From Allobacillus saliphilus (GTDB lineage: Bacteria > Bacillota > Bacilli > Bacillales > Alkalibacillaceae), in assembly GCF_018138385.1 (NCBI RefSeq), contig NZ_JAGSIE010000016.1, positions 16,095 to 80,094 on the forward strand: a stretch of 64,000 bases of DNA. The letters run 5' to 3'. Under the pieces are notes generated by a model. It was not told where the DNA came from. It worked only from the letters and a program-made list of their open reading frames with translations, and made no database searches. Numbering within the stretch: the stretch's first letter is position 1; each line of letters begins with the position of its first letter. Of this stretch, positions 1 through 9,049 are shown one piece after another. Made by a program: the position numbers and the translations under genes.

Positions 1-2
1 CC

Positions 3-905
3 ATTGCTTTAATTCATAACTTTGCTAAAAATCCGCAAGACTTAGAAATTCACGCCTTGGAAGATGGCGATAAAATTGAACCATATGAGAGTGTACTAAC
101 CATCAAAGGAAGATATCAAGATTTTGGTTATCTTGAAGGATTAATTGATGGAGTGCTCGGACGAAGAACTTCCGTTGCAACGAATGTGTATGAAGTTGTG
201 AGTGCTGCGAAATCTAGTGGAAAGAAAAAAGACGTCATTTTCATGGGAGATCGTGATGATCATTTTACACAGCAACCGGGTGACGGTTATGCTGCGTATA
301 TCGGTGGGTCCACAGCTCAAGCGACACATGCGATGAATGAATGGTGGGGCAAAGAAGGTATGGGAACAATGCCTCACGCATTAATTCAGATGTTTTCTGG
401 TGATTTAGTTCGTGCGTGTGAAGCATATCGTGAAACATTTCCCGATGACGACCTCGTTGCTCTAGTGGATTATAATAATGACGTCATTACTGATGCTTTA
501 AAAGTGGCACGTCATTTCGGTGATGAATTGGCGGGTGTCCGGTTAGATACATCAGGAAACATGGTGGATAAATATTTCTTTAGAAATCAACATCTAATGG
601 GTCCATTTGATCCGAGAGGTGTAAATAAGGAGCTTATTTTTGCATTAAGGAATGCATTGGATGATGAAGGTTATCATCATGTAAAAATCATGGCGAGTGG
701 TGGATTCAACAAAGAAAAAATTAAGCGTTTTGAAGAAGCAGAAGTGCCAGTTGATATGTATGGCGTCGGTAATAATTTATTGAAAGTAAATATCGGGTTC
801 ACCGGTGACAATGTCATGTTAGACGGTAAACATGAAGCGAAACAAGGAAGAAAGTATCAACCAAATCAACGTTTAAAGAAAGTGAATTATCCAGTGAATG
901 GATAA
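3..905 (+). CDS. pncB: Nicotinate phosphoribosyltransferase, C-terminal part
   Basis: The reading frame is open to the left edge (frame of base 3), so the N-terminus lies outside the window. About 300 residues are present. The enzyme joins nicotinate to PRPP to give nicotinate mononucleotide in NAD salvage in the cytoplasm. Visible family signatures are FMGDRDDHF, GVRLDTSGN, MASGGFN and MYGVGNNL, which correspond to the phosphate- and substrate-binding loops of the type II PRTase barrel. It resembles the shorter bacterial/archaeal type of about 350 residues. A TTG at 57 could start a shorter frame but has no convincing ribosome site and lies inside conserved sequence. A strong terminator follows. 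A quinolinate PRTase-like activity is possible but less likely. Confidence 0.85.
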   Translation: MALIHNFAKNPQDLEIHALEDGDKIEPYESVLTIKGRYQDFGYLEGLIDGVLGRRTSVATNVYEVVSAAKSSGKKKDVIFMGDRDDHFTQQPGDGYAAYIGGSTAQATHAMNEWWGKEGMGTMPHALIQMFSGDLVRACEAYRETFPDDDLVALVDYNNDVITDALKVARHFGDELAGVRLDTSGNMVDKYFFRNQHLMGPFDPRGVNKELIFALRNALDDEGYHHVKIMASGGFNKEKIKRFEEAEVPVDMYGVGNNLLKVNIGFTGDNVMLDGKHEAKQGRKYQPNQRLKKVNYPVNG

Positions 906-935
906 GTTATAGATAATGCTGAGAAAGAAATGAAC

Positions 936-980
936 ACCCGAGCGATTTAAATTCAAATTAAATCGCTCGGGTTTTCTGTT
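936..980 (+). terminator. Rho-independent terminator after pncB
   Basis: A 13-bp perfect stem (937-949 with 959-971, core CCCGAGCGATTTA) is followed by a T-rich tract. It closes the pncB transcript. Confidence 0.9.
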
Positions 981-1120
981 TGACTGGCGCTTCGCTTGTA
1001 CTCAAAGGATATAAGGAGACATCTGTGATAAATCGCAGTGTTTTCTATACAGCATTTTGAAATTTATCACGTATTGAAGTTAGATAATCAATAGGTTAAC
1101 TCTTGCAAGGGAGAAACAAC

Positions 1121-1274
1121 TTCAATAGTTAGCAGCCGAACTTCAACAGTCTGGAGTCAAACTTCAGCAGTCGGCAGCCGAAGTTCAGCAGTCAGCGGTC
1201 GAAGTTCAGCAGTGAGCAGTCAGCGGCCAAACATCAGCAGTCATCAATCGAACTTCAATAGTCATGCGTCCGCA
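1121..1274. repeat. 21-bp tandem repeat array, family A
   Basis: Degenerate units start at 1121, 1142, 1163, 1184, 1205, 1233 and 1254. The spacing is exactly 21 bp, except one 28-bp unit (1205-1232) that carries a 7-bp internal duplication. The unit begins TTCARCAGTC and ends near GCCGAAC. A second copy of the family lies at 18221-18300. The remaining bases of this 490-bp intergenic space (981-1120 and 1275-1396) show no gene-like feature. Confidence 0.85.
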
Positions 1275-1396
1275 TCTGCTAGGATTGACCGACCACAAGC
1301 TTTGGCGTGTTTTGAATCCTCTTCATATTTAAATATTCGCCTTTTTTATCAACATTTTTCATTAATTTCAGTTAGTAAAATTAGAGTTGATCTCCA

Positions 1397-1780
1397 TTAA
1401 TGATTTGGTGAATAAGTGTATTTACGATCAAAACCGATATAGTTTCTGAGTAAATAATCATGGAAAAAGAACTCCCCAACTGCCAGTACAACAGAGGCGA
1501 TGATCGCTCCACCAGCTAAGGTTCCTATTCCTAGACTGCTGATTCCCATACTGAGTAGCCAAATGACAAGAAATGCTATTCCTATATCGCTCAATGAAGC
1601 AATTACATTATTCGTTTTTGGTAAGATGTATAGGTCACCAACTAAATACGAAATAACGGCGAGAGCGATTGTAGTGATTAGGACATTTGTGAGTGACATA
1701 CCGAACATAAGCCCTAAAACTAATAAAACGATCACGAATGTCACGAGGCTTTTAATAGCAAGTACTTTTCCGTGTACCAT
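1397..1780 (-). CDS. DUF2512 (YndM-like) membrane protein
   Basis: A 127-residue protein with four predicted membrane segments (about residues 8-26, 30-48, 58-78 and 86-106) and a short charged tail. The YLVGDLYILP stretch and overall hydrophobic pattern match the DUF2512/YndM family of Bacillales membrane proteins, whose function is not established. The ATG at 1780 is preceded by a GGAGG ribosome site. It faces away from murC and seems to be monocistronic. No terminator is obvious downstream, where the transcript would run into the 21-bp repeat array. Confidence 0.8.
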   Translation of the reverse strand: MVHGKVLAIKSLVTFVIVLLVLGLMFGMSLTNVLITTIALAVISYLVGDLYILPKTNNVIASLSDIGIAFLVIWLLSMGISSLGIGTLAGGAIIASVVLAVGEFFFHDYLLRNYIGFDRKYTYSPNH

Positions 1781-1990
1781 GTCAATCCTCCTTTAAATGT
1801 ACGATTTTAAGGGTATATTTACATGGTTCTTTCTGTCTATATCATACTTTTTCCCTTTGTAAATTAGATTAAACGTTCTAGTCTTAATGATATTTAGTGG
1901 ATAAAGTTATATTTTCTGATATAATGAGAAAAGCAAAAAAAGAGCTATTAGCATATAATGACAACAGAAGCTTAACGGAGGTTCGATTGA

Positions 1991-3286
1991 ATGTCGGTAT
2001 ACCATTTTATAGGGATTAAAGGTACAGGTATGAGTGCCCTCGCACAAATCCTCCATGACTCAGGTAAACAAGTGCAAGGATCAGATATTGATCAAGAAAT
2101 TTTTACACAAAAAGCTTTGGAAGAAAGAAACATTTCCATTTTACCTTTCTCTGAAGATAATATTCAAAAAGATCAAATTATTATTGCAGGTAATGCGTTT
2201 GATGATAATCATGAAGAAATTGCGAAAGCGAAAGAATTGAAGCTACCATTTTATCGTTACCATGAATTTTTAGGTGAATGGCTTTCAAATTATACAAGTA
2301 TTGGTGTCACAGGTGTTCATGGAAAAACATCTACTACCGGACTACTTGCACATACGCTAGGCAAGAATGTGCCTACATCTTATTTAATCGGTGATGGAAC
2401 AGGATATGGCCTAGAAAACAGTCAGAACTTTGTTTTCGAAGCATGTGAGTATCGTCGTCATTTCTTGGCATATAAACCAGATTATTTAATTATGACAAAT
2501 ATTGATTTTGATCATCCGGATTATTTTAAAGATATTGACGATGTTTTCGATGCCTTTCAAGCCATGGCATTGAACGTTAAACAAGGAATCATCGCATGTG
2601 GAGACGATGATCTTCTTAAACAAATTTATGCAAATGTACCCGTTGTCTATTATGGACTTTCGGAAGAGAACGACTTTCAAGCAAAAAATATTCATGAGAC
2701 AGATGAAGGTACGTCATTTGAAGTGTATGTAAGAAATACGTATTATGACACATTCGTTGTACCGCAATATGGTACACATGCTGTATTAAATGCGCTTAGT
2801 GTCATTGCGCTTTGTCACTATGAGAATTTCAATGCTGAAGAAATCAAAGTGATGAAGGACTTTGGTGGCGTCAAAAGAAGATTTACGGAAACACCGTGGA
2901 ATTTTGATCAAGTTTTAATTGATGACTATGCTCACCATCCAACAGAAATTAAAGCAACGATTGATTCCGCACGAAAAAAGTATCATGATAAAGAAGTAGT
3001 TGCTGTTTTCCAACCACATACATTTACGCGCACGAAGCAATTTTTAGAAGAATTTGCAGAGTCTTTATCGCTAGCTGATCACGTTTATCTCTGTGATATT
3101 TTCGGTTCAGCACGAGAAGCAGATGGATCGCTACAAATTGAAGATCTTCAAGATCGAATTGAAGGCGCTAAAATTGTTTCGGAGGAAGATATTGAAATAC
3201 TGAAAGAGCATCCGAACAGTGTAATTTTGTTTATGGGTGCAGGTGACATTCAAAAGTATGAAGAAAAATATAAACAACTAACGTAA
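1991..3286 (+). CDS. murC: UDP-N-acetylmuramate--L-alanine ligase
   Basis: MurC adds L-alanine to UDP-MurNAc using ATP, the first amino-acid step of peptidoglycan precursor synthesis in the cytoplasm. At 431 residues it has normal length. The three Mur-ligase domains are visible: the N-terminal nucleotide-sugar fold ([11 protein letters not shown], about 8-18), the central ATP-binding loop ([13 protein letters not shown], about 106-118) with TNIDFDHPD further on, and the C-terminal domain entered near DDYAHHPTE. The ATG follows a GGAGG site. A TATAAT-like box lies at 1920-1925. In B. subtilis murC also precedes ytxGHJ; here an aminopeptidase gene on the other strand is inserted between them. 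Confidence 0.97.
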   Translation: MSVYHFIGIKGTGMSALAQILHDSGKQVQGSDIDQEIFTQKALEERNISILPFSEDNIQKDQIIIAGNAFDDNHEEIAKAKELKLPFYRYHEFLGEWLSNYTSIGVTGVHGKTSTTGLLAHTLGKNVPTSYLIGDGTGYGLENSQNFVFEACEYRRHFLAYKPDYLIMTNIDFDHPDYFKDIDDVFDAFQAMALNVKQGIIACGDDDLLKQIYANVPVVYYGLSEENDFQAKNIHETDEGTSFEVYVRNTYYDTFVVPQYGTHAVLNALSVIALCHYENFNAEEIKVMKDFGGVKRRFTETPWNFDQVLIDDYAHHPTEIKATIDSARKKYHDKEVVAVFQPHTFTRTKQFLEEFAESLSLADHVYLCDIFGSAREADGSLQIEDLQDRIEGAKIVSEEDIEILKEHPNSVILFMGAGDIQKYEEKYKQLT

Positions 3287-3287
3287 T

Positions 3288-3332
3288 AAAAGCTGTTGTC
3301 CGCTGACTGAGTCAGAAGGCAACAGCTTTTTA
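3288..3332. terminator. Terminator between convergent murC and aminopeptidase genes
   Basis: The arms AAAAGCTGTTG and CAACAGCTTTT enclose a loop of about 20 bases, with five T on the plus strand. The symmetry suggests it serves both converging genes. Confidence 0.8.
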
Positions 3333-3343
3333 TGTGTAGTAGA

Positions 3344-4456
3344 TTACTTCAGGTTTTCAGGATTTAAAACTTCTAATTCTGGAATGACGAAGCGGCCATT
3401 TTTTCTGACAAGCTCGCCATCAAAATACATTTCTCCACCGCCATAGTCTTCACGCTGAATATGAACCATATCCCAGTGGATAGCAGAATCATTACCATTA
3501 TAAGCATCATCGTATGCTTGTCCTGGAGTGAAGTGGAAGCTACCATCTATTTTTTCATCAAATAAAATATCTGCCATTGGATGCTGGATAAACGGGTTGA
3601 TACCAATCGCAAATTCACCGATATAGCGGGCGCCTTCATCTGTATTAAAAATTTCATTGATTCGCTCGGAATCATTGGCAGTCGCTTCAATGATTTTGCC
3701 ATCTTTAAATGTTAAAGAAACATTTTGGAATGTAAACCCTTGATAAGGTGAAGGGGTGTTGTAAGTCAATGTACCATTCACCGAGTCTTTGACAGGTGCT
3801 GTATAAACTTCACCATCCGGAAGATTCATTTCACCCGCACATTTAATTTTCGGAATGTCTTTGATCGAAAACGTTAAATCCGTTCCCGGTCCAGTAATGT
3901 GTACTTGATCCGTGTTGTTCATTTTTTCCACTAGTGCATCCATCGCTTGGCTCATTTTACTATAATCGAGTGTACATACATTGAAGTAGAAGTCTTCAAA
4001 TGCTTCTGTACTCATTTCAGCAAGCTGCGCCATCGATTCATTCGGATAACGTAACACACACCATTTTGTTTTCGGCACCCGGATGTTTCGATGCACATTA
4101 CCGACAGTTTCGCCGTATAATTTGTTTTTATCGGATGGTATGTCTGAAAGTTCATTAATATTATCGCCTGAACGGATCGCAATATAGGCGTCCATCTCTT
4201 CCATTACTGTCGACTCGTATTTTTCCCAAGCTTGCAGCTGTTCTTTTGAAGCACCTCTGAGAAGAGAACGATGAATTTTAGGCTCTTTTAAATTGACGAA
4301 CGGTTGTCCGCCAGCTTGATAAGCTTCATCAATAATTGCAGATACGAGTTCTTGCTGTATTCCTGTATTTTCGATGAGCAACTTTTCGCCGGGTTGTAGT
4401 TTAACGGAATAATTAATAAGTAATTCTGCCAAGCGGTTGATTCGTGGATCTTTCAT
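3344..4456 (-). CDS. M29-family metallo-aminopeptidase
   Basis: A 370-residue cytosolic aminopeptidase of the thermophilic-aminopeptidase (M29) family, which removes N-terminal residues from peptides using a two-metal site. Family landmarks are the N-terminal segment with LQPGEKLLIE, the metal-ligand regions CAGEMNLPDGEV and IGEFAIGIN (glutamates), SFHFTPG (histidine), and SAIHWDMVH with the last His and Asp ligands. It is slightly shorter than the roughly 410-residue AmpS of B. subtilis and belongs to the shorter subgroup. A GGAGG-type site precedes the ATG at 4456. It is convergent with murC and divergent from ytxG. Confidence 0.9.
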   Translation of the reverse strand: MKDPRINRLAELLINYSVKLQPGEKLLIENTGIQQELVSAIIDEAYQAGGQPFVNLKEPKIHRSLLRGASKEQLQAWEKYESTVMEEMDAYIAIRSGDNINELSDIPSDKNKLYGETVGNVHRNIRVPKTKWCVLRYPNESMAQLAEMSTEAFEDFYFNVCTLDYSKMSQAMDALVEKMNNTDQVHITGPGTDLTFSIKDIPKIKCAGEMNLPDGEVYTAPVKDSVNGTLTYNTPSPYQGFTFQNVSLTFKDGKIIEATANDSERINEIFNTDEGARYIGEFAIGINPFIQHPMADILFDEKIDGSFHFTPGQAYDDAYNGNDSAIHWDMVHIQREDYGGGEMYFDGELVRKNGRFVIPELEVLNPENLK

Positions 4457-4533
4457 ATGTAATCCTCCTCGTATGTGTTGAAGTTTGAATAGTTTTATTT
4501 TAGCATATAAAGAGAAAACTTTGTTTTGAATGT

Positions 4534-4570
4534 GTTTGATTCACTATACTAATGGGTATAGTTAGTATAG
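4534..4570 (+). promoter_or_regulatory. SigB-type promoter of ytxGH with overlapping inverted repeat
   Basis: GTTTGA (4534-4539), 14 bp, then GGGTAT (4554-4559) matches the general-stress SigB consensus (GTTTAA-N12-14-GGGTAT). In B. subtilis the ytxGHJ genes belong to the SigB regulon. A perfect 9-bp inverted repeat (CTATACTAA at 4544-4552, TTAGTATAG at 4562-4570) flanks and overlaps the -10 box and expected start site, so a repressor could act here. Confidence 0.7.
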
Positions 4571-4595
4571 AATAAAAATGGAAGGTGTGTTTGTA

Positions 4596-5003
4596 GTGAA
4601 CTTACTACATATTGCAGCATTAATTGCAGCAGTAGCGTTTCTTGTTTTGGTTATTTTCTTGGCAAAAACATTGATGTCCGTATCCAAAACATTGGACAAT
4701 GTTTCTACAACGTTAGAAAGTGTTGAGAAACAAATGCAAGGAATTAGTGAAGAGACAACATTGTTATTACAGAAAACGAATTATTTAGCAGATGATATTT
4801 CAGAAAAAACAGCGAAGACGACTGTTTTGTTCGATGGTATTAAAGGAATTGGACAAACAGTGAATGAATTTAATCATTCTTTGCAACAACTGTCTAGAGA
4901 AGTACAACAACAAGCTGGTGAACAGGCGCCTCAAGCTTCCCAAGCAATGAAATGGGGAGAAGCTGCCATTCACCTTTGGAAAAGCTACAAAGGAAAGAAA
5001 TAA
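4596..5003 (+). CDS. ytxG: YtxG, DUF948 general-stress membrane protein
   Basis: A small protein with one N-terminal membrane segment (about residues 4-26) followed by a long amphipathic, probably coiled-coil region, as in DUF953-like heptad-rich stress proteins and specifically the DUF948 family of YtxG. The biochemical role is unknown. I prefer the GTG at 4596 (135 residues) because GAAGGTG at 4579-4585 is a suitable ribosome site. The in-frame ATG at 4578 (141 residues) contains that site and has none of its own. It lies directly upstream of ytxH and downstream of a SigB-type promoter, so stress-induced co-transcription is expected. Confidence 0.85.
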   Translation: MNLLHIAALIAAVAFLVLVIFLAKTLMSVSKTLDNVSTTLESVEKQMQGISEETTLLLQKTNYLADDISEKTAKTTVLFDGIKGIGQTVNEFNHSLQQLSREVQQQAGEQAPQASQAMKWGEAAIHLWKSYKGKK

Positions 5004-5030
5004 GTAGACAAAAAAGAGGAGGAATTCTAT

Positions 5031-5453
5031 ATGTCAAACGAAAATCAAAACAATGGTGGAATGAACGGGAAAGATTTTGTAATCGGCACATTACTTGGAG
5101 GAATTATCGGTGCATCTGTTGCACTTCTATACGCTCCGAAAGCTGGTAAAGACTTAAGAGAAGACATTAACACTGGAGCTGGCCAAGTTCGCGAACGTGC
5201 TTCTGAGTGGAAGAACACTGCTTACGATAAAGGAAACGAATTATACGAACGCGCGCAAGAGTCTAGCAAAAATTTAGGTGAAAAGATCAAGCAGAAAAAA
5301 GATGATATTCAAGAGCGTGTTGACTATTTACGCAGTGAAAATAAAGAGCAAGGTCAAGAAATTGCTGAAGATGTCGCTGAAGCGATTGAAGAAGCTGCTG
5401 ATGAAATGGAACGTCAAGAAGCAGATATGAACTTCAAAAACTCACAAAACTAA
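5031..5453 (+). CDS. ytxH: YtxH-family general-stress protein
   Basis: A 140-residue protein with the YtxH signature: an N-terminal glycine-rich membrane segment (IGTLLGGIIGASVALLYAP, about 20-38), the PKAGKDLRE motif, then a highly charged helical domain rich in Lys/Glu. YtxH proteins are membrane-anchored, LEA-like stress proteins of unknown mechanism. AGGAGGAATT lies just before the ATG. The gap to ytxG is 27 bp and the genes probably form one stress operon that ends at the terminator following ytxH. The acidic tail (about 105-130) is strongly negative. Confidence 0.9.
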   Translation: MSNENQNNGGMNGKDFVIGTLLGGIIGASVALLYAPKAGKDLREDINTGAGQVRERASEWKNTAYDKGNELYERAQESSKNLGEKIKQKKDDIQERVDYLRSENKEQGQEIAEDVAEAIEEAADEMERQEADMNFKNSQN

Positions 5454-5461
5454 TGAGCGGT

Positions 5462-5491
5462 AAGCCACTCCTTTTCGGGGTGGTTTTTTTG
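5462..5491 (+). terminator. Terminator after ytxH
   Basis: A hairpin AAGCCACTCC-TTTTC-GGGGTGGTTT (one G-T pair) runs into seven T. It separates ytxGH from ytxJ, which B. subtilis transcribes in the same operon. Confidence 0.85.
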
Positions 5492-5525
5492 TTAGCGAGA
5501 GTTTTGCTGTAACAATCAATTGAAC

Positions 5526-5642
5526 TCGCTAACCGTTCAAATGTGTGCGCTGATCGTTCAAACGGCCATGGTTAACCGTTTAAATGCTTGCGCTATCCGT
5601 TCAAATGATTGCCTTAACCATTCAAACAAACGCCGTTCAACT
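5526..5642. repeat. 21/22-bp degenerate tandem repeat, family C
   Basis: Five to six units of 21-22 bp contain a core like ACCGTTCAAATG (near 5532, 5554, 5575, 5596, 5617, last partial copy near 5632). The sequence differs from the family A repeats, but the array is similarly placed, after a terminator and before the next promoter. Confidence 0.65.
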
Positions 5643-5725
5643 TAGCACAAGCGTGAATAGAGATTTTCATCTATCAGTTTGGTAAAATAGATGAGTAAAA
5701 GAGATTATAAGGAGGAACATACGAG

Positions 5726-6046
5726 ATGTCTTATAAAGTTTTATCATCAGAGACAGAATTGAACGAAGTATTGGAAAAGGACTCATTTTTGTTATTTAAA
5801 CATAGTCTGACATGTCCAGTCAGTGCAGATGCAAAAGAAGAATTCGAGAAATTCACTAGCGACAACACAATACCTGCTTATATGATTCATGTGCAGGAAA
5901 GCCGTGAGTTATCTAATCAGGTTGCTGAACATTATGATATTAAACATGAGTCTCCACAGTTGTTCTATGTGAAAGACGGTGCAGTCAAATATCATAACTC
6001 TCATTGGCACATAAAATACGATACGTTGAAAGATGTTGTAAAATAA
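5726..6046 (+). CDS. ytxJ: YtxJ, monothiol bacilliredoxin-type protein
   Basis: A 106-residue thioredoxin-fold protein of the YtxJ family (BrxC-type monothiol bacilliredoxin), proposed to reverse bacillithiolation of cytoplasmic proteins. The single active cysteine is in TCPVSA (Cys30). The SPQLFYVKDG stretch near residue 77 corresponds to the cis-proline loop. The ATG has an AAGGAGG site. Unlike B. subtilis, where ytxJ follows ytxH closely, here a terminator and a repeat array lie in between, so it probably has its own promoter. Confidence 0.9.
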   Translation: MSYKVLSSETELNEVLEKDSFLLFKHSLTCPVSADAKEEFEKFTSDNTIPAYMIHVQESRELSNQVAEHYDIKHESPQLFYVKDGAVKYHNSHWHIKYDTLKDVVK

Positions 6047-6062
6047 ATTCAAAACCCGAACC

Positions 6063-6118
6063 AAAAATAAACCTGCCTACCGCATCACATGGATGAAAGT
6101 AGAGCAGGTTTATTTTAA
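6063..6118. terminator. Bidirectional terminator between ytxJ and mntR
   Basis: AAATAAACCTGC (6065-6076) and GCAGGTTTATTT (6104-6115) pair perfectly, with T runs on both strands. The right arm overlaps the mntR stop codon. Confidence 0.85.
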
Positions 6119-6537
6119 CGGTCCTTGTTTTTCTTTTTAATTTCTTGTAGATCATTTAAACGCTGGGGATCGGCTTCAAAATATTCTACTAAATCCCCAA
6201 TACGAACGATGGTATCCCATTTTAGATGATGTTCAATACCTTCGACTTCTTCATAAATGGAATCTTCTTCCGCACCGATTATATGTAAGAAATCTTCTAA
6301 TAGTTTATGACGGTATAATAATTTTTCTCCAAATGTTCTACCTTTATCCGTCAAAGCTAATCCTCTGTATCTTTCATAGACGACATACTCTCTTTCATCA
6401 AGCTTTTTCACCATTTTTGTGACCGAAGAGGGGAGGACGTCTAAGTGTTCAGCAATGTCTGAAACTCTGGCATAGCCTTTTTGTTCTTTCAGTAGATAAA
6501 TTGTTTCGATATAGTCTTCCATGCTCGGTGTCGCCAT
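6115..6537 (-). CDS. mntR: Manganese-responsive transcriptional regulator MntR
   Basis: A DtxR/MntR-family repressor that binds Mn2+ and controls manganese transport genes. At 140 residues it lacks the SH3-like third domain, as MntR does. The N-terminal winged helix (about 7-65, with VSDIAEHL and [11 protein letters not shown]) precedes the dimerisation/metal domain. All metal ligands known from B. subtilis MntR are present at the same numbers: Asp8, Glu11, His77, Glu99, Glu102 and His103. The gene is divergent from aroA, with 237 bp between them. No transporter gene is adjacent. Confidence 0.95.
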   Translation of the reverse strand: MATPSMEDYIETIYLLKEQKGYARVSDIAEHLDVLPSSVTKMVKKLDEREYVVYERYRGLALTDKGRTFGEKLLYRHKLLEDFLHIIGAEEDSIYEEVEGIEHHLKWDTIVRIGDLVEYFEADPQRLNDLQEIKKKNKDR

Positions 6538-6774
6538 GAAACAACCCCCATAATTGTTCTTAATTATATTTTAGCAGACTTCATCACTTTTCAAAAGGAA
6601 GTTGAGTTTTCGGATATGAGACATTACTTTAGGAATATTTCGACTTGATGAGGTTGTAAACAGGTGACCTTAATGCTAGTCGATTGCGCCGAATTTCGAT
6701 ATAATTGTATACTTAACTAAATTAAATGTATCATAAAACCGTTTTTCTACAACAACATTTGGAGGCAGTGACTG

Positions 6775-7833
6775 ATGCAGGAACTAAATCTAGAAGAACT
6801 AAGAAAACAATTAGATGAAGTAAATATAGAAGTTTTAAAATGGATTAATCGACGCGGTGAGCTCGTTAAAAAGATTGGTGAAATAAAAAAAGAACAAGGA
6901 ATTAAAGTCTTTGATCCAGTACGTGAGCGAGAGATGCTCGATCATATTGTCGATCATCACGAAGGGCCTTTCCAAAGCTCGACGATTGAACACCTGTTTA
7001 AAGAAATCTTTAAAGCAGCTAAGGAATTGCAAGAAGATGACCATCGTAAAACGTTGCTCGTCTCAAGGGAACAAAAACCTCAAGATACAATTGTCAAAGT
7101 CGGCAATGTAAATATTGGTGGAGGAGAACGCCAGTACATCATGGGCCCTTGCTCTGTTGAATCTGAGGAGCAAGTAGATCTCGTTGCAAAAGCCATAAAA
7201 GAACACGGCATTCCAATTTTACGTGGAGGTGCTTTTAAACCCCGTACATCACCATATGATTTCCAAGGATTAGGATTCGAAGGGTTAAAAATCCTGAAGA
7301 AAGTCGGAGATCGATATGGTTTGAAAGTCGTCAGTGAAATCGTCAATCCGAATCATATCGAAGAGGCTGTGGAATATTTGGATGTCATTCAAATCGGCGC
7401 ACGTAATATGCAAAACTTTGAATTGTTGAAAGAAGCGGGCCGATCAGATAAACCGATTTTCCTCAAAAGAGGATTAGCAGCGACAATCAATGAATTTATG
7501 AATGCTGCTGAATATATTATCTCTCAAGGAAATGATCAAATCGTCTTATGTGAACGTGGAATCCGAACGTATGAAACAGCGACGCGGAACACGTTAGATA
7601 TCACTGCAGTACCTATATTAAAGCAAGAGACCCATTTGCCGGTATTCGTAGACGTAACACATTCAACAGGCAGAAGAGACTTATTGCTACCTGCTGCCAA
7701 AGCTGCTATGGCGATTGGAGCGGATGGAGTAATGGCAGAAGTACATCCAGATCCAGCAACAGCATTATCAGATGCACAGCAACAGATGGACTTGGATGCG
7801 TTTCATCAATTTATGGACGAGTTACAGAAATAA
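6775..7833 (+). CDS. aroA: Bifunctional chorismate mutase / DAHP synthase
   Basis: A 352-residue fusion of an N-terminal AroQ-type chorismate mutase (about 1-85, with [16 protein letters not shown]) and a KDSA-type 3-deoxy-D-arabino-heptulosonate-7-phosphate synthase (about 105-350). The synthase shows [30 protein letters not shown] and [11 protein letters not shown]. It makes the first committed intermediate of aromatic amino-acid synthesis, and the mutase domain usually serves as the allosteric sensor for chorismate/prephenate. GGAGG precedes the ATG. It sits just before ccpA, as in B. subtilis (aroA in Bacillus naming; aroG elsewhere). Confidence 0.95.
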   Translation: MQELNLEELRKQLDEVNIEVLKWINRRGELVKKIGEIKKEQGIKVFDPVREREMLDHIVDHHEGPFQSSTIEHLFKEIFKAAKELQEDDHRKTLLVSREQKPQDTIVKVGNVNIGGGERQYIMGPCSVESEEQVDLVAKAIKEHGIPILRGGAFKPRTSPYDFQGLGFEGLKILKKVGDRYGLKVVSEIVNPNHIEEAVEYLDVIQIGARNMQNFELLKEAGRSDKPIFLKRGLAATINEFMNAAEYIISQGNDQIVLCERGIRTYETATRNTLDITAVPILKQETHLPVFVDVTHSTGRRDLLLPAAKAAMAIGADGVMAEVHPDPATALSDAQQQMDLDAFHQFMDELQK

Positions 7834-7988
7834 AGTAATAGTACGGTTTGAATATATATGCAAGGTTGGTGGTACACCGATTGCGGTCTGTAACCCTCAA
7901 GAAACTTTCACAAGTTATCTATTGAATCGTTTGATTGAGTAAAGTATTCTTACATTAAAATGAATCGTTATGAAATGAGGTTTTTAAG

Positions 7989-8990
7989 ATGAGTGTTACT
8001 ATTTATGATGTAGCAAAAAAAGCTAACGTATCGATGGCGACCGTTTCGCGGGTCATTAATGGAAATACAAATGTAAAGCCGATTACTCGACAAAAAGTGT
8101 TGGATACTATTGAAGAGTTAGGCTTCCGACCGAACGCAGTGGCGCGTGGATTGGCAAGCAGAAAAACAACTTCTGTCGGTGTCATTATTCCGGATGTCGC
8201 TAATCTGTTCATTGCTGACTTGGCACGTGGTATTGAGGATATCGCAACAATGTATAAGTACCACATTATATTAAGTAGTTCAGACCAACAAAAAACGAAA
8301 GAAATTGATCTCTTCTACAATATGTTGGAGAAACAAGTAGATGGCATTATTTTCATGGGTACGACGATTACAGACGAACATATTGAAGCGTTTAAGAAAG
8401 CAAATATTCCGGTTATATTAGCAGCGACAATCGCCGAATCCGAAGAGCTTGCATCTGTCAATATTGATTATTATCAGGCGATTCAGGATGCTATTCAGTT
8501 TATCGAAGAAAAAAGTAAAGGTGATATCGGATTTGTCACAAGTCCATTGAATAACCGCTCCAATGAAATTAGAAAACAATCCTTTGTCGATGCAATGAAA
8601 AAGTCAGGCAAAAGTGAAGATGATTTGGAAAAGCTTATTTTTAATAGCGACGACACTTATGACTCAGGTATTCAAGCAAGTCATTATTTTCTCGGATTGG
8701 ATGAAAAACCAGAAACGATTCTCGTCTCTTCAGATGAATTGGCATTAGGTGTCATTCATGGATTACAGGATGAAGGATTGAAAGTTCCAGAAGATATTGC
8801 TGTAGTAGGGTTTGACAACACAAGACTTGCGACGATGGTGCGTCCGACATTAACGACCGTAATGCAACCGATGTATGATATCGGTGCTGTTTCCATGCGT
8901 TTACTAACGAAGTTGCTTCAGGGAGAACAAGTAGAAGAAAAACAAGTCACTCTACCTCACCGAATCATCGAAAGAGACTCAACAAAATAA
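7989..8990 (+). CDS. ccpA: Catabolite control protein A
   Basis: A LacI/GalR-family regulator of 333 residues. The N-terminal HTH reads TIYDVAKKANVSMATVSRV with hinge helix NAVARGLAS (about 50-58). The periplasmic-binding-protein-like core contains the stretches that bind HPr-Ser46-P in CcpA. With the corepressor it binds cre sites and directs carbon catabolite repression and overflow activation. GAGG precedes the ATG. Its position between aroA and motP matches B. subtilis. In B. subtilis ccpA transcription partly reads into motPS, and no terminator is seen between them here. Confidence 0.95.
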   Translation: MSVTIYDVAKKANVSMATVSRVINGNTNVKPITRQKVLDTIEELGFRPNAVARGLASRKTTSVGVIIPDVANLFIADLARGIEDIATMYKYHIILSSSDQQKTKEIDLFYNMLEKQVDGIIFMGTTITDEHIEAFKKANIPVILAATIAESEELASVNIDYYQAIQDAIQFIEEKSKGDIGFVTSPLNNRSNEIRKQSFVDAMKKSGKSEDDLEKLIFNSDDTYDSGIQASHYFLGLDEKPETILVSSDELALGVIHGLQDEGLKVPEDIAVVGFDNTRLATMVRPTLTTVMQPMYDIGAVSMRLLTKLLQGEQVEEKQVTLPHRIIERDSTK

Positions 8991-9049
8991 AACGGATGCC
9001 GATATAATAAATAGAGATAGATAAATCGGAATCAAGTAGGGTGAGAAGT

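Noticed and set aside
1212..1400. Plus-strand reading frame in the 21-bp array
   Set aside because: A 21-bp unit keeps frame by chance, but there is no ribosome site, the frame starts inside the repeat and it runs into the DUF2512 gene end.
7864..7879. GGTTGGTGGTACACCG resembling a T-box core between aroA and ccpA
   Set aside because: There is no specifier stem, no proper GGTGGNACCGCG core and no following terminator; ccpA would also be an odd target.
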